A stretch of DNA of 41,643 nucleotides from Candidatus Woesearchaeota archaeon. GTDB taxonomy: Archaea > Nanobdellota > Nanobdellia > Woesearchaeales > WJKV01. A model generated the notes under the pieces. The model was given only the letters and a program-made list of their open reading frames with translations, was not told the origin of the DNA and did not search any database. Positions 22,666 to 30,984 of this stretch are shown here, piece after piece; the stretch's first letter is position 1, and the number at the start of each line of letters is the position of its first letter. The stretch lies in NCBI GenBank assembly GCA_019323355.1, contig JAHWHI010000014.1, forward strand, positions 1 through 41,643. Direction: 5' to 3'. The translations under genes were made by a program, and so were the position numbers.

Positions 22666-24201
22666 ATGGAAGCTAAAAAGCTCGCTGAAATACTACATCC
22701 ATTAGAGAGGAAAGTACTGCCTCTTCTATCTAAGACTAGCTCTTTTTCTGATCTGGTTGCAAAATCTGGGTTAAAGGATGTAGAAGTGATGCGGGCACTG
22801 CAGTGGATGCAGAACAAAAAGATAATCAATCTTAAAGAGGATGTAAAACAGGTTGTCTCTCTTGACAAGAATGGCAAGGAATACCTTTCCAAGGGCCTGC
22901 CTGAGATGAGGTTCCTCAAAGCTTTGAAAAAAGATGCGCAGGACATTGACGCTGTCAGCAAGAAAGCAGGCATAGACAAAGGTGAGCTAAATATCTGCCT
23001 GGGCATGTTAAAGAAGAAGGCTGCGATCAGCATTGCCAAAGAAGGCAAAAACCTGAAAGTCGCGATAACAGCTCCAGGAGAGAAACTGCTCCAGAAACCA
23101 ACATTCGAAGAACAATTCCTGTCTACATTAAAGGCAGCAAGAGAAGTCTCTTCATTAAGCCCAGAAGAGAAGTTCGCGTTTGACAATCTTAAATCTAGAA
23201 AAGAGATAATCAAAGTCGAGACCATGAAGATAAAATCAGCAGAGCTGACAGAGCTTGGAAAGGATGTCGCGAAACAGAAGATGGATACAACAGTTATCGA
23301 CAGGCTCACGCCAAAACTTCTGGCAGGGAATGCCTGGAAAGGCAAATCTTTCAGACGGTATGATGTAAAGATCAATGTTCCGCAGATATCTGGCGGAAGA
23401 AGACATTTCACAAATGTTGCACGTGATTATGCTAAACATATCTGGATGAACATGGGTTTCAAGGAGATGACTGGCGGCCTTGTCGCTACAAGCTTCTGGA
23501 ATTTCGATGCATTGTTCACTGCACAGGATCATCCTGTCAGAGATCTCCAGGATACTTTTTTCATCAAGAATCCAAAATCAGGCAAACTACCAGATAAGAA
23601 ATTGATTGATAAAATAAAAAAAGCGCACGAATCTGGTACAAAAGGAAGCATTGGCTGGCGTTATAGCTGGAATCCAGAAGAAGCCAAGAAAAATGTGCTT
23701 AGGACGCATACAACTGTACTTAGTGCACAGACAATTGCACAACTAAAAGAATCTGACCTGCCTGCGAAATATTTCGCGCTCGGCAGATGCTTCAGGAACG
23801 AGACAATGGATTGGTCACACTTATTCGAGCTGAACCAGACAGAGGGAATTGTCATTGACCCTGATGCGAATTTCAGGCATCTCCTGGGTTATCTGAAACA
23901 ATTCTTCAAACAGATGGGTTTTGCAGACGCAAGATTCAGACCTGCACATTTCCCGTACACTGAGCCTTCTGTTGAGATAGATGTACTGCATCCTGTCCGC
24001 AAAGAATGGTACGAGCTAGGTGGTGCTGGCATCTTCAGGCCAGAGGTTGTAGAGCCATTGCTTGGAAAGTTTGTCCCGATACTAGCGTGGGGTCCTGGTT
24101 TTGACCGAATAATCCTAGAATATTTCAAGATAAATGATATCAGAGAGCTTTACAAGAATGATATCAAACAATTAAGAGAGATAAAATACTGGATGAAATA
24201 A
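22666..24201 (+). CDS. pheS: Phenylalanyl-tRNA synthetase alpha subunit
   Basis: This 511-residue catalytic subunit is of archaeal/eukaryotic type. The N-terminal 170 residues form winged-helix modules that bind DNA or tRNA in this family. The class II core has motif 2 (YFALGRCFRNETMDWSHLFE), the Phe-binding region RPAHFPYTEPSVEIDVLHP and motif 3 (WGPGFDRIILEYF). It joins phenylalanine to tRNA-Phe together with PheT, the next gene, 8 bases downstream. Confidence 0.97.
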   Translation: MEAKKLAEILHPLERKVLPLLSKTSSFSDLVAKSGLKDVEVMRALQWMQNKKIINLKEDVKQVVSLDKNGKEYLSKGLPEMRFLKALKKDAQDIDAVSKKAGIDKGELNICLGMLKKKAAISIAKEGKNLKVAITAPGEKLLQKPTFEEQFLSTLKAAREVSSLSPEEKFAFDNLKSRKEIIKVETMKIKSAELTELGKDVAKQKMDTTVIDRLTPKLLAGNAWKGKSFRRYDVKINVPQISGGRRHFTNVARDYAKHIWMNMGFKEMTGGLVATSFWNFDALFTAQDHPVRDLQDTFFIKNPKSGKLPDKKLIDKIKKAHESGTKGSIGWRYSWNPEEAKKNVLRTHTTVLSAQTIAQLKESDLPAKYFALGRCFRNETMDWSHLFELNQTEGIVIDPDANFRHLLGYLKQFFKQMGFADARFRPAHFPYTEPSVEIDVLHPVRKEWYELGGAGIFRPEVVEPLLGKFVPILAWGPGFDRIILEYFKINDIRELYKNDIKQLREIKYWMK

Positions 24202-24209
24202 AAAAGAAA

Positions 24210-25880
24210 ATGCCAACTGTAACATTAAACAAAAACGTGTTCGAGAAGCTTGTCGGAAAAAAGCTGGCCTTAGATAAACTCAAGGACAGAATTAGCATGC
24301 TCGGCACTGATCTAGAAAAGATAGAAGGCAACGAGATAATTGTAGAAGTATTCCCTAACCGTCCGGACATGCTCTCTGAGCAAGGTTTTGCGCGGGCATT
24401 CTCAAGTTTTATCGGAGTTAAGACAGGGTTGAGAAAATATAATGTCAAAAAAGGAAATTATGAGGTTATTATTGATAAATCTGCAAAGAGCATTCGCCCT
24501 TATACTGTCTGCGCTGTTGTTAAAAATCTTAAGTTTGACGACGAGAAGATACGAGAAATAATTCAGATCCAGGAGAAACTGCATGTTACACTTTGCAGGA
24601 AACGGAAGAAAGGTGCTATAGGGATATATCCGATGGAAGCAATCAAATTCCCGATAAGGTATATGGCAAAAACCCCAAAAGATATCAAATTCCAGCCACT
24701 TGAGTTCAACCGTGAGATGACAGGACTTCAGATTCTTTCCCAGCATCCAGCTGGAAGAGAGTATGCTTATCTTCTAGAGGGATTGAGTAAATTTCCAATA
24801 TTTATTGACGCTAATAATGAGATACTTTCGATGCCTCCGATCATAAATTCTCACAAAACCGGAAAGGTGAGTGAAAAGACAAAAGAAGTCTTTATCGAAT
24901 GTTCTGGGTTTGATCTGGAGATGCTGAAAATATGCCTCAATATAATTGTCACTGCTATGGCAGATATGGGCGGGGAGATTTATGCAACCAATGTGAAATA
25001 CCCACAAGGGTATGACTGCAAGACAATCGCAACTCCCACACTAGAGCCAAAAAAGTGGGATATTGACCTTAAGTTTGTCAACAAGCTCCTAGGGCTGGAT
25101 ATGAAAGAGAGCGATATGAAAAAGCTGCTGGAAAAAATGGGTTTCGGCTATGAAAAAGGAAAGGTTCTTGTCCCTGCATACCGGGCAGATATCATGCACC
25201 AGGTAGATTTTGCAGAAGATATTGCTATTGCCTACGGATATGAGAATTTTGAACCTATGATCCCAAATGTCTCCACGATCGGTGAAGAGGACCGGTTCGA
25301 GAAGTTCAAACGGTACGTCTCAGAGATAATCGCAGGCTTGGGCCTGCTCGAGTGCGAGACCTATAATCTTACGAATGCTGATAATCTAAATAAGAAGATG
25401 AATATGAAACTTCCTTTTGTCGAACTACAGAACGCAGTCAACATTGACTTTAATGTGCTGCGATCGTGGGTACTTCCATCTTTGCTGCAGATATTAAAAG
25501 AAAATAAGCATTATGAATATCCACAGAATATATTCGGAACAGGGACAGTGTTCAAAGAGAACAAGAAGATGGAGACAAATGTCGAAGAATTTTCAAGGAT
25601 CGCTGCCGTACTTTGCAGTCTAGATGTTGATTATACAAAAATAAGGCAAGTATTTGATTATCTGATGAAGTGCCTTGATCTTGAGGCAACGTTTGATGAT
25701 AAGGACCATCCCTCTTTTATTCCAGGAAGATGCGCACGTGTCAGTGTTGGTGGAAAAGATGTTGCTTACATTGGAGAAATACATCCAGAGGTACTGCAGA
25801 ACTGGGACCTGCAGATTCCGGTTGCCGCCTTTGAACTAAATCTAACCGAACTATTCAATATCCTGCAGCGCAAAGCTTAA
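24210..25880 (+). CDS. pheT: Phenylalanyl-tRNA synthetase beta subunit
   Basis: The 556-residue protein has the short archaeal form, lacking the bacterial N-terminal OB and C-terminal ferredoxin-like modules. The B3/B4 editing domain spans about residues 90-265 (EKLHVTLCRKRKKGAIGIYP, FIDANNEILSMPPIINSHKT), followed by B5 (KFVNKLLGLDMKESDMKKLL, ADIMHQVDFAEDIAIAYGYE) and a catalytically inactive class II-like core (NAVNIDFNVLRSWVLPSLLQ). It clears mischarged Tyr-tRNA-Phe and contributes to the heterotetramer. It forms an operon with pheS. Confidence 0.96.
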   Translation: MPTVTLNKNVFEKLVGKKLALDKLKDRISMLGTDLEKIEGNEIIVEVFPNRPDMLSEQGFARAFSSFIGVKTGLRKYNVKKGNYEVIIDKSAKSIRPYTVCAVVKNLKFDDEKIREIIQIQEKLHVTLCRKRKKGAIGIYPMEAIKFPIRYMAKTPKDIKFQPLEFNREMTGLQILSQHPAGREYAYLLEGLSKFPIFIDANNEILSMPPIINSHKTGKVSEKTKEVFIECSGFDLEMLKICLNIIVTAMADMGGEIYATNVKYPQGYDCKTIATPTLEPKKWDIDLKFVNKLLGLDMKESDMKKLLEKMGFGYEKGKVLVPAYRADIMHQVDFAEDIAIAYGYENFEPMIPNVSTIGEEDRFEKFKRYVSEIIAGLGLLECETYNLTNADNLNKKMNMKLPFVELQNAVNIDFNVLRSWVLPSLLQILKENKHYEYPQNIFGTGTVFKENKKMETNVEEFSRIAAVLCSLDVDYTKIRQVFDYLMKCLDLEATFDDKDHPSFIPGRCARVSVGGKDVAYIGEIHPEVLQNWDLQIPVAAFELNLTELFNILQRKA

Positions 25881-25884
25881 ATAC
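25876..25884 (+). promoter_or_regulatory. TATA box overlapping the pheT stop codon
   Basis: CTTAAATAC contains the TAA stop of pheT and is centred 26 bases before the ATG at 25906. The secreted-protein gene is therefore probably leaderless and independently transcribed. Confidence 0.5.
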
Positions 25885-25905
25885 TATCTTTCTCTAGAAT
25901 TCATC

Positions 25906-27480
25906 ATGTTGAGGAAAGGGTTATTGCTGGGAATCGTATTCTTGTTCTTACTAATTCCAGTTGTTTATGCTGACAATCCTGTGATCTTTGATGATTTTGT
26001 AAATGTGGATGAGACCGCAAAGACAAGCATCGGAGAATTTTCAGTAAGATATTATGATAAGGGGGATAGGCAGGACACAATGGTCCTGGAGAAAACTGAC
26101 GAAAGCGATTTCCGTCTGCTTATCGATGATGGTGAGTGCGAATATGACCAGCAGTATAAGTTCTGTTTCCAGGGAAGCCAGCTCGGAAAACATGATTATG
26201 AAAAGGATATTGACATCATGGCTGTGAAACTTCGTATCGAAGAGATGGTTCCGTCCATAGAGCGTACTATAGCTAAAAAAAGCTTGGTTCCTGGCGAAGA
26301 GACAGAAGCAACTGTTACAATCACAATCCCAGAAGGAAGAAGAGCAATTATTTCGTATTCTGAAACTTTTCCTCAAGAGATTAGAATCGATTCTGGAAAA
26401 GGATATGTCCAAGGGAATACACTTAAATTTGAAGGAAAAGTAGACGGGGTTTTCACCTTAACATATACACTAAAACTCATGGCGCAGGAGATGGCGCCAT
26501 TCGATGCTAAAGGTTTGTTGAGCTATGATTTCGAGGGTAAAACAGGAAAACTCACAACATCTGAGATCACACTTACAAAACTTAATGATATGGAGATAGA
26601 GATAGAATTTGACCCAGAAGAAGCTGAGCTCGGAGAAGAAGTTGAATTAGAGATTAATTTAGATAAAAAAGTTGATGACAGCCTGGATATAAAGAGACTT
26701 GAAATTATATTTCCAAAAGGGACCCAGTATCTCCAGACAGATACAGAGTTTGAACAGGAGGGGGATACGCATTACTGGACACAGACTAGACTTACTGAAG
26801 ACAAAGAATATGTCTATAAGATAGTACAGAACACTGCTGGAAATTATTCTGTAAAGATTATAGCTAAAACTGACAGAAATGGAAACGAGCAATACCAGGA
26901 AAAAGTTGCTGTCCTCAAGTCTGCGATAAAAGACCTTTACTTGGGCCTGACATTTCCATCGACAATAACCTATCCTAAAAATGTCAAGCTAAAAGCATAT
27001 TTTGAAAATAAGAATGCAAATACAAAGTTTGAGGAGATTAAATGCACCATTACCGGAGATCTGTACAACAAAGAGGATTTTTCATTTGGAAATTCTTTTC
27101 CTGGAAAAAGAACTAATATCGTTGACGAATACCTAAAGCTTGCTGATACTTCTCCAAGAAAACTTACGCATACTTTTGCATGCACGTACAAACTTCCTAC
27201 CGGCGAGATACGTGCGGTCCAGATAACTAAAGAGAGCCAGGTCAATGTCACTGAAGCTGAACTTGGTGATGAAGAAGAAGAAGGCGAAGAGCTGGAAGAA
27301 GGAATTGATAGGAAGCTTGGATTCAAGGACAGTGAAGAAGAGCCTGAGGAAACAACTGAAGAGAAAGAAGATCAAGAGGAAAAAGAGGGCGGGTTCTTCA
27401 AAAAGATAATCAACTGGTTCAAGAACTTATTCTCTGGTGAAGATGCTGAAGAAATAGATGAAGATGAAATAAAAGAATGA
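25906..27480 (+). CDS. Secreted beta-rich protein with acidic stalk and C-terminal amphipathic helix
   Basis: The gene encodes 524 residues. A signal peptide (KGLLLGIVFLFLLIPVVYA, cleavage before DNP) is followed by several beta domains with the alternating pattern of Ig-like or CARDB folds (LVPGEETEATVTITIPEGRR, AELGEEVELEINLDKKVDD, YPKNVKLKAYFENKNANTKF). Residues about 445-495 are strongly acidic (EEEEGEELEEG). The last segment, GGFFKKIINWFKNLFSGE, is a perfect amphipathic helix with aromatic residues on one face and Lys on the other, and an acidic tail follows. It could re-attach the protein to membrane or partner, replacing a transmembrane anchor. No enzyme motif is seen. The gene abuts the eL14 gene end to end. 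Confidence 0.83.
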   Translation: MLRKGLLLGIVFLFLLIPVVYADNPVIFDDFVNVDETAKTSIGEFSVRYYDKGDRQDTMVLEKTDESDFRLLIDDGECEYDQQYKFCFQGSQLGKHDYEKDIDIMAVKLRIEEMVPSIERTIAKKSLVPGEETEATVTITIPEGRRAIISYSETFPQEIRIDSGKGYVQGNTLKFEGKVDGVFTLTYTLKLMAQEMAPFDAKGLLSYDFEGKTGKLTTSEITLTKLNDMEIEIEFDPEEAELGEEVELEINLDKKVDDSLDIKRLEIIFPKGTQYLQTDTEFEQEGDTHYWTQTRLTEDKEYVYKIVQNTAGNYSVKIIAKTDRNGNEQYQEKVAVLKSAIKDLYLGLTFPSTITYPKNVKLKAYFENKNANTKFEEIKCTITGDLYNKEDFSFGNSFPGKRTNIVDEYLKLADTSPRKLTHTFACTYKLPTGEIRAVQITKESQVNVTEAELGDEEEEGEELEEGIDRKLGFKDSEEEPEETTEEKEDQEEKEGGFFKKIINWFKNLFSGEDAEEIDEDEIKE

Positions 27481-27864
27481 TTATTTGGTTTCTTTCTTCT
27501 TAGTCTCTTTTTTCTTTGCAGGTTTCTGCGATTTTGCTGCTTTCTTAGGCTTGGCTTCTGCTTCTGGAACAGCAGTTCTCTTTTTGCCTTTTCTTTTCTT
27601 GACTGGTTTCTGTGTCTTTGGCTTGCTCTTCTTTTCTTTTATCTCGATTCCCAGCTTTTTGAATGCAGAAACAACATCAGAATGAGATGCGTTTTCTTTC
27701 AATGCAAGAACCTGTTTCAATGGTTGAAGGTGCTTGATATTACACTTTTTTCTTCTGGTCTCGCCATCTATCAAAACAAGGTTGTTTTCAGGTGAAGAAA
27801 TAACTACGCATTTCAGGCCTGCGTCCCTGCCTGCTATCTTCATGCATAATGTGCCGATCTTCAT
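27481..27864 (-). CDS. rpl14e: Large-subunit ribosomal protein eL14
   Basis: The first 70 residues are the archaeal eL14 SH3-like fold: MKIGTLCMKIAGRDAGLKCV, NNLVLIDGETRRKKCNIKHL, QPLKQVLAL. The last 55 residues are a Lys/Pro/Ala-rich basic tail that is absent from short archaeal homologues and recalls eukaryotic eL14. The start overlaps the eL34 stop by four bases (ATGA). The stop is directly adjacent to the convergent secreted-protein gene, so the two transcripts must overlap. Confidence 0.9.
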   Translation of the reverse strand: MKIGTLCMKIAGRDAGLKCVVISSPENNLVLIDGETRRKKCNIKHLQPLKQVLALKENASHSDVVSAFKKLGIEIKEKKSKPKTQKPVKKRKGKKRTAVPEAEAKPKKAAKSQKPAKKKETKKKETK

Positions 27865-28139
27865 TTGGTCTCACCTGTTCGTGCTTTTGCCTTCAGCTTT
27901 AATCTGGTACACTTGGTGCAAAGAACACCTCCATACGTACGTGTAGGCCTTTTTGCTGTCTTTGGCATATTCTTGATCTTATGAATACGCTGGCAGGCAA
28001 CACCTTTAAGATATTGGCCGCAAGAACCACATTTAGCTCTCTTAGGCTTTCTTCTTACAAAAGCTGAGACTGTCTTGCTTCCAGGGGTCTTTCTCTTAAC
28101 CCTCCGATATGTCCTTGACCTATATTTTCCTTCTACCAT
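27861..28139 (-). CDS. rpl34e: Large-subunit ribosomal protein eL34
   Basis: This 92-residue protein reads KYRSRTYRRVKRKTPGSKTV, then a zinc ribbon with CGSCGQYL and CTKC, and RPTRTYGGVLC. All four Cys are present. eL34 is an archaeal/eukaryotic 50S protein. It begins a short unit with eL14 under its own TATA box, separate from the spc operon. In many euryarchaea cmk lies between these two genes; here they overlap. Confidence 0.95.
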   Translation of the reverse strand: MVEGKYRSRTYRRVKRKTPGSKTVSAFVRRKPKRAKCGSCGQYLKGVACQRIHKIKNMPKTAKRPTRTYGGVLCTKCTRLKLKAKARTGETK

Positions 28140-28166
28140 TGTGATAATTAATGTTTTTTTGAACTG

Positions 28167-28176
28167 TATTTAAAGC
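28167..28176 (-). promoter_or_regulatory. TATA box for eL34-eL14
   Basis: GCTTTAAATA on the minus strand, about 32 bases before the ATG at 28139, gives a leader of only a few bases. Confidence 0.45.
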
Positions 28177-28195
28177 TTTTGGTGCTCTATGGCCA

Positions 28196-28966
28196 CTAAT
28201 AAAGCTTCATCAGCTTACGTATCAGCAGGCTCGCTGCAACAGAGATTATAAAATATAAACCAAACCATCCTGGTCTCCAGCCAAAAATCGTGAAATCTCC
28301 AAGAGGTTTAAGGGGCTTGTTGCCAATCTCTATCTTTTTCAGGCTTGAGTCCTTCTTCCTTATCTCAAGAGGATTCTCAAAACTCTGCTCTTCTGTAATC
28401 AGGATCTTTTTCTCGTACACTTTGCCATCGTGCTGGAACTCCAAAATATAACGTCCGGCTTCTCCCTGGAGCGTCCACATCAGTTCTGGTGTATCGAGTG
28501 CAAGTGTTTTTGATGATAAAAGCTCAAGACCATCTGCATTAAGCGTGACATTTCCTCTTGCTTCAGGTGCGAACTGCAGTGTGACATCAAAAGGGACTCC
28601 GGGCATCAACGGCATAAAAGCAAGATTTGTCGCCAGCCATCCAAAAAAAAGCAGGATAGGGATCATTGTGAACAAAGTCGGTTTCATTGAGTGCTTTGTC
28701 ATCTCCATGCTTTTTGCCATCATCTTTTTCTGGAGTGATGCAAATTCTTCTGGCTTATCCTTCAACTGCTTGAGTTCTTTCTGCATCCGTTTGACTTCCT
28801 GCTTCAGATGTTTCATCAAAGTCTGGTTAGTCAGGAACTTGTAAGCAAGATTAGAAGCAAAAGATATTGCAATAGAAATTATAAAAATTGTCCAGAACGC
28901 TCCAAGAGCTAACAGCGGTCTCAATAATGGATCAAGGATAGGATTTAGAGATTCTAAAAATACCAT
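28196..28966 (-). CDS. EMC3/TMCO1-family membrane insertase (DUF106)
   Basis: This 256-residue protein has the three-helix Oxa1-superfamily layout. TM1 is at about 17-40 (AFWTIFIISIAISFASNLAY), a cytoplasmic basic coiled coil at about 50-90 (KHLKQEVKRMQKELKQLKDK), then KMMAKSMEMTKHSMKPTLF leading into TM2 (LFTMIPILLFFGWLATNLAF) and TM3 at the C-terminus (FGLYFIISVAASLLIRKL). Archaeal DUF106 proteins (Ylp1) are YidC/EMC3 relatives that help insert membrane proteins. A roughly 100-residue extracytoplasmic beta domain lies between TM2 and TM3. The gene follows secY by one base, as expected for a Sec partner. Confidence 0.92.
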   Translation of the reverse strand: MVFLESLNPILDPLLRPLLALGAFWTIFIISIAISFASNLAYKFLTNQTLMKHLKQEVKRMQKELKQLKDKPEEFASLQKKMMAKSMEMTKHSMKPTLFTMIPILLFFGWLATNLAFMPLMPGVPFDVTLQFAPEARGNVTLNADGLELLSSKTLALDTPELMWTLQGEAGRYILEFQHDGKVYEKKILITEEQSFENPLEIRKKDSSLKKIEIGNKPLKPLGDFTIFGWRPGWFGLYFIISVAASLLIRKLMKLY

Positions 28967-28967
28967 G

Positions 28968-30407
28968 CTAGCGCTCCATAAACTTACGCATCGCAGGATG
29001 CATATCCATCATGTGATGCCGGGCGATTTCTTCGTATAACTGGTATATAATCATGACTGCTAGAAGGATACCTGTTCCTCTGCTCAATGCGCCTGTCAGG
29101 TCTGCTACTGCTGCAAGAATCCCGACTGCAAGACCTCCCATTATTGTCAATGGTGTGATATATCTGTTAAGGATTCTCTCAAGGATCCGTATGTCCTTCC
29201 TGAACCCAGGAATCTGCAAACCAGAAGACATTATCTGCTTTGAGACTGAATGCGCGTCCTGGCCAGAAGTCTGCATCCAGAAATAACTGAATATGATTGC
29301 ACCAATAACCATCAGGATGATATAACCTAGTGCGAATTTTAACTGCGCGAACGCGAAGTTTCCTGCGAGCAGGTTCTGTATCAGGCTTGGGGCGTGCGCA
29401 TAAGGAATGATCCCATGCCCTGCTGCTGGCGTGCTGACCTGTCCTACGATATAGACAGAGATCCAATTGACGACTGCGTTACCTGAATTGACTGCCCAGT
29501 TCTCCATCAACTGACCCCACAACTGGATGTTTGCAAGCAGTGCTGCAACAAGGATGACTGGAATGTTTGAAGTATACATGAAACGAAGAGGCCATCTCAT
29601 ACCATAACCTCTGACTCTACCAAAAGATAACGGGATCTCAACTTTCATTGACTGGAAATATACCGCCATGATGAAGACTACAACTGTAAAAACCAGTGCA
29701 GAACCTGCCAGTAATGCAGCATCTCCCTGATTTCTTGCCAAGTGTACAAACAATGCAAAAACCTTCCCGACTGGGGGCTGGCCACTTCCAAAAGCAAAAT
29801 TTCCGCCTGAATCCAACGGCGAGAATGATTGGATTAGTATTTCCTGGGCAACATTTGCCACGATAAATAATGAGATTCCTGAACCAAAGCCCCATTTCTG
29901 CACAACCTCGTCCATGAACAAGATAATCATACCTCCGAGGAATAATTGTCCTATCAATACTAACTGCAGTGAAAAGAATGAAGCTCCTGCAATAGCTGGG
30001 TTAGGGCTGAAACCTCCCATGAATACATATACACAGGCTTCGAACACTACAAAGAATATTGCAAGCAATTTCTGTGTTCCCTGGAACATCTTTTTTCCTT
30101 CTGCAGTTGTCAGGTCGAATTTGATAATGCCTGATCCGTTAAGCAGCTGCAATACAATAGATGCAGTAACAATAGGACCGATTCCCAGAGAAGTTATTGT
30201 TCCGAAACTAGCTCCAAGGATGATTCCCAGCTGTTCAAACCGGAACTGGTATGCTGGATCCAATCCAAAAAGCGAGATTGTTCCTAGAACAAAAAATAAT
30301 ACTAGAATAATCAAGGTCCATTTCAGTTTCTCCTTAAAAGAAAGTCGCTTCTGTGTTGGTCCTCGGACTTCTGGTAAATGAGTAATTATTGCTTTGTATA
30401 AAGACAT
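28968..30407 (-). CDS. secY: Protein translocase subunit SecY
   Basis: This 479-residue, ten-helix protein has archaeal SecY signatures: LPEVRGPTQKRLSFKEKLKW at the N-terminus, the plug and TM2 region (GIGPIVTASIVLQLLNGSGI), MDEVVQKWGFGSGISLFI in TM4/5, EIPLSFGRVRGYGMRWPLRF and the C-terminal MDMHPAMRKFM. It forms the translocation pore. The start is supported by AGGGG just upstream of the ATG at 30407. It is 33 bases after uL15. Adenylate kinase, which usually follows secY in archaea, is absent. Confidence 0.97.
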   Translation of the reverse strand: MSLYKAIITHLPEVRGPTQKRLSFKEKLKWTLIILVLFFVLGTISLFGLDPAYQFRFEQLGIILGASFGTITSLGIGPIVTASIVLQLLNGSGIIKFDLTTAEGKKMFQGTQKLLAIFFVVFEACVYVFMGGFSPNPAIAGASFFSLQLVLIGQLFLGGMIILFMDEVVQKWGFGSGISLFIVANVAQEILIQSFSPLDSGGNFAFGSGQPPVGKVFALFVHLARNQGDAALLAGSALVFTVVVFIMAVYFQSMKVEIPLSFGRVRGYGMRWPLRFMYTSNIPVILVAALLANIQLWGQLMENWAVNSGNAVVNWISVYIVGQVSTPAAGHGIIPYAHAPSLIQNLLAGNFAFAQLKFALGYIILMVIGAIIFSYFWMQTSGQDAHSVSKQIMSSGLQIPGFRKDIRILERILNRYITPLTIMGGLAVGILAAVADLTGALSRGTGILLAVMIIYQLYEEIARHHMMDMHPAMRKFMER

Positions 30408-30440
30408 GGTCCCCTAATACCTTCTGGTTTTTGGGCAGGC

Positions 30441-30983
30441 TTACTCGTTCTGTTCTTCTGGTTGTTCTTCTGGTAATACTGTCGCTTCTGTCTTTTTCTT
30501 TACGTTCTTTGTTTCTTTTGCTTGCTTCACTTTCTTTGCTTCTGTCTCTACTTTTCCGCCTGCTTGTTCTATTTTTGTAATCGCGCTCTTGCTTGCAGAA
30601 GATATCTTCAGAATGTATTTGTTCTTTGTATCTCCTGTTCCAAGAAGTTTAATATATCCCAGCTTCCCCAGATTGATGGAGTACATGCCGGATTTCTCTT
30701 CTGCAGCCTTATTCTTGATAAGATTTGCCAGTTTTTTATCAAGATCAGAAATATTGATAGAATCTTTATTGCCTTTGCTTATTTTTTTGATTGATTTGAA
30801 ACCATGCTTTCCAAAATAAGTGCCAACATCAATACTTGGCTTCTTTGCATCCCCACGCTTTCCAGTGCCAGCCATACCTCTACCTCCACGGTTTCCAGCA
30901 CCACGATGCTTCTTCATCGAACCCCAGCCATGAGTTGTCTGGCCTCGGTATTTGACACATTTCTTTCTTTTTCTTTTTGCCAT
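30441..30983 (-). CDS. rpl15: Large-subunit ribosomal protein uL15
   Basis: This 180-residue protein has the archaeal N-terminus (RKCVKYRG-like: KCVKYRGQTTHGWGSMKKHR, GAGNRGGRGMAGTGKRGD) and a conserved globular core (YSINLGKLGYIKLLGTGD). The last 25 residues are a Lys/Glu-rich tail (KKKTEATVLPEEQPEEQNE). Position between uL30 and secY is standard, apart from the small membrane-protein gene before it, which is only one base away. Confidence 0.95.
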   Translation of the reverse strand: MAKRKRKKCVKYRGQTTHGWGSMKKHRGAGNRGGRGMAGTGKRGDAKKPSIDVGTYFGKHGFKSIKKISKGNKDSINISDLDKKLANLIKNKAAEEKSGMYSINLGKLGYIKLLGTGDTKNKYILKISSASKSAITKIEQAGGKVETEAKKVKQAKETKNVKKKTEATVLPEEQPEEQNE

Positions 30984-30984
30984 T

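Noticed and set aside
22611..23411. 266-residue minus-strand frame opposite pheS
   Set aside because: It is antisense to a clear pheS coding region. Its Ser/Phe-rich composition is typical of the reverse complement of Lys/Glu-rich coding sequence.
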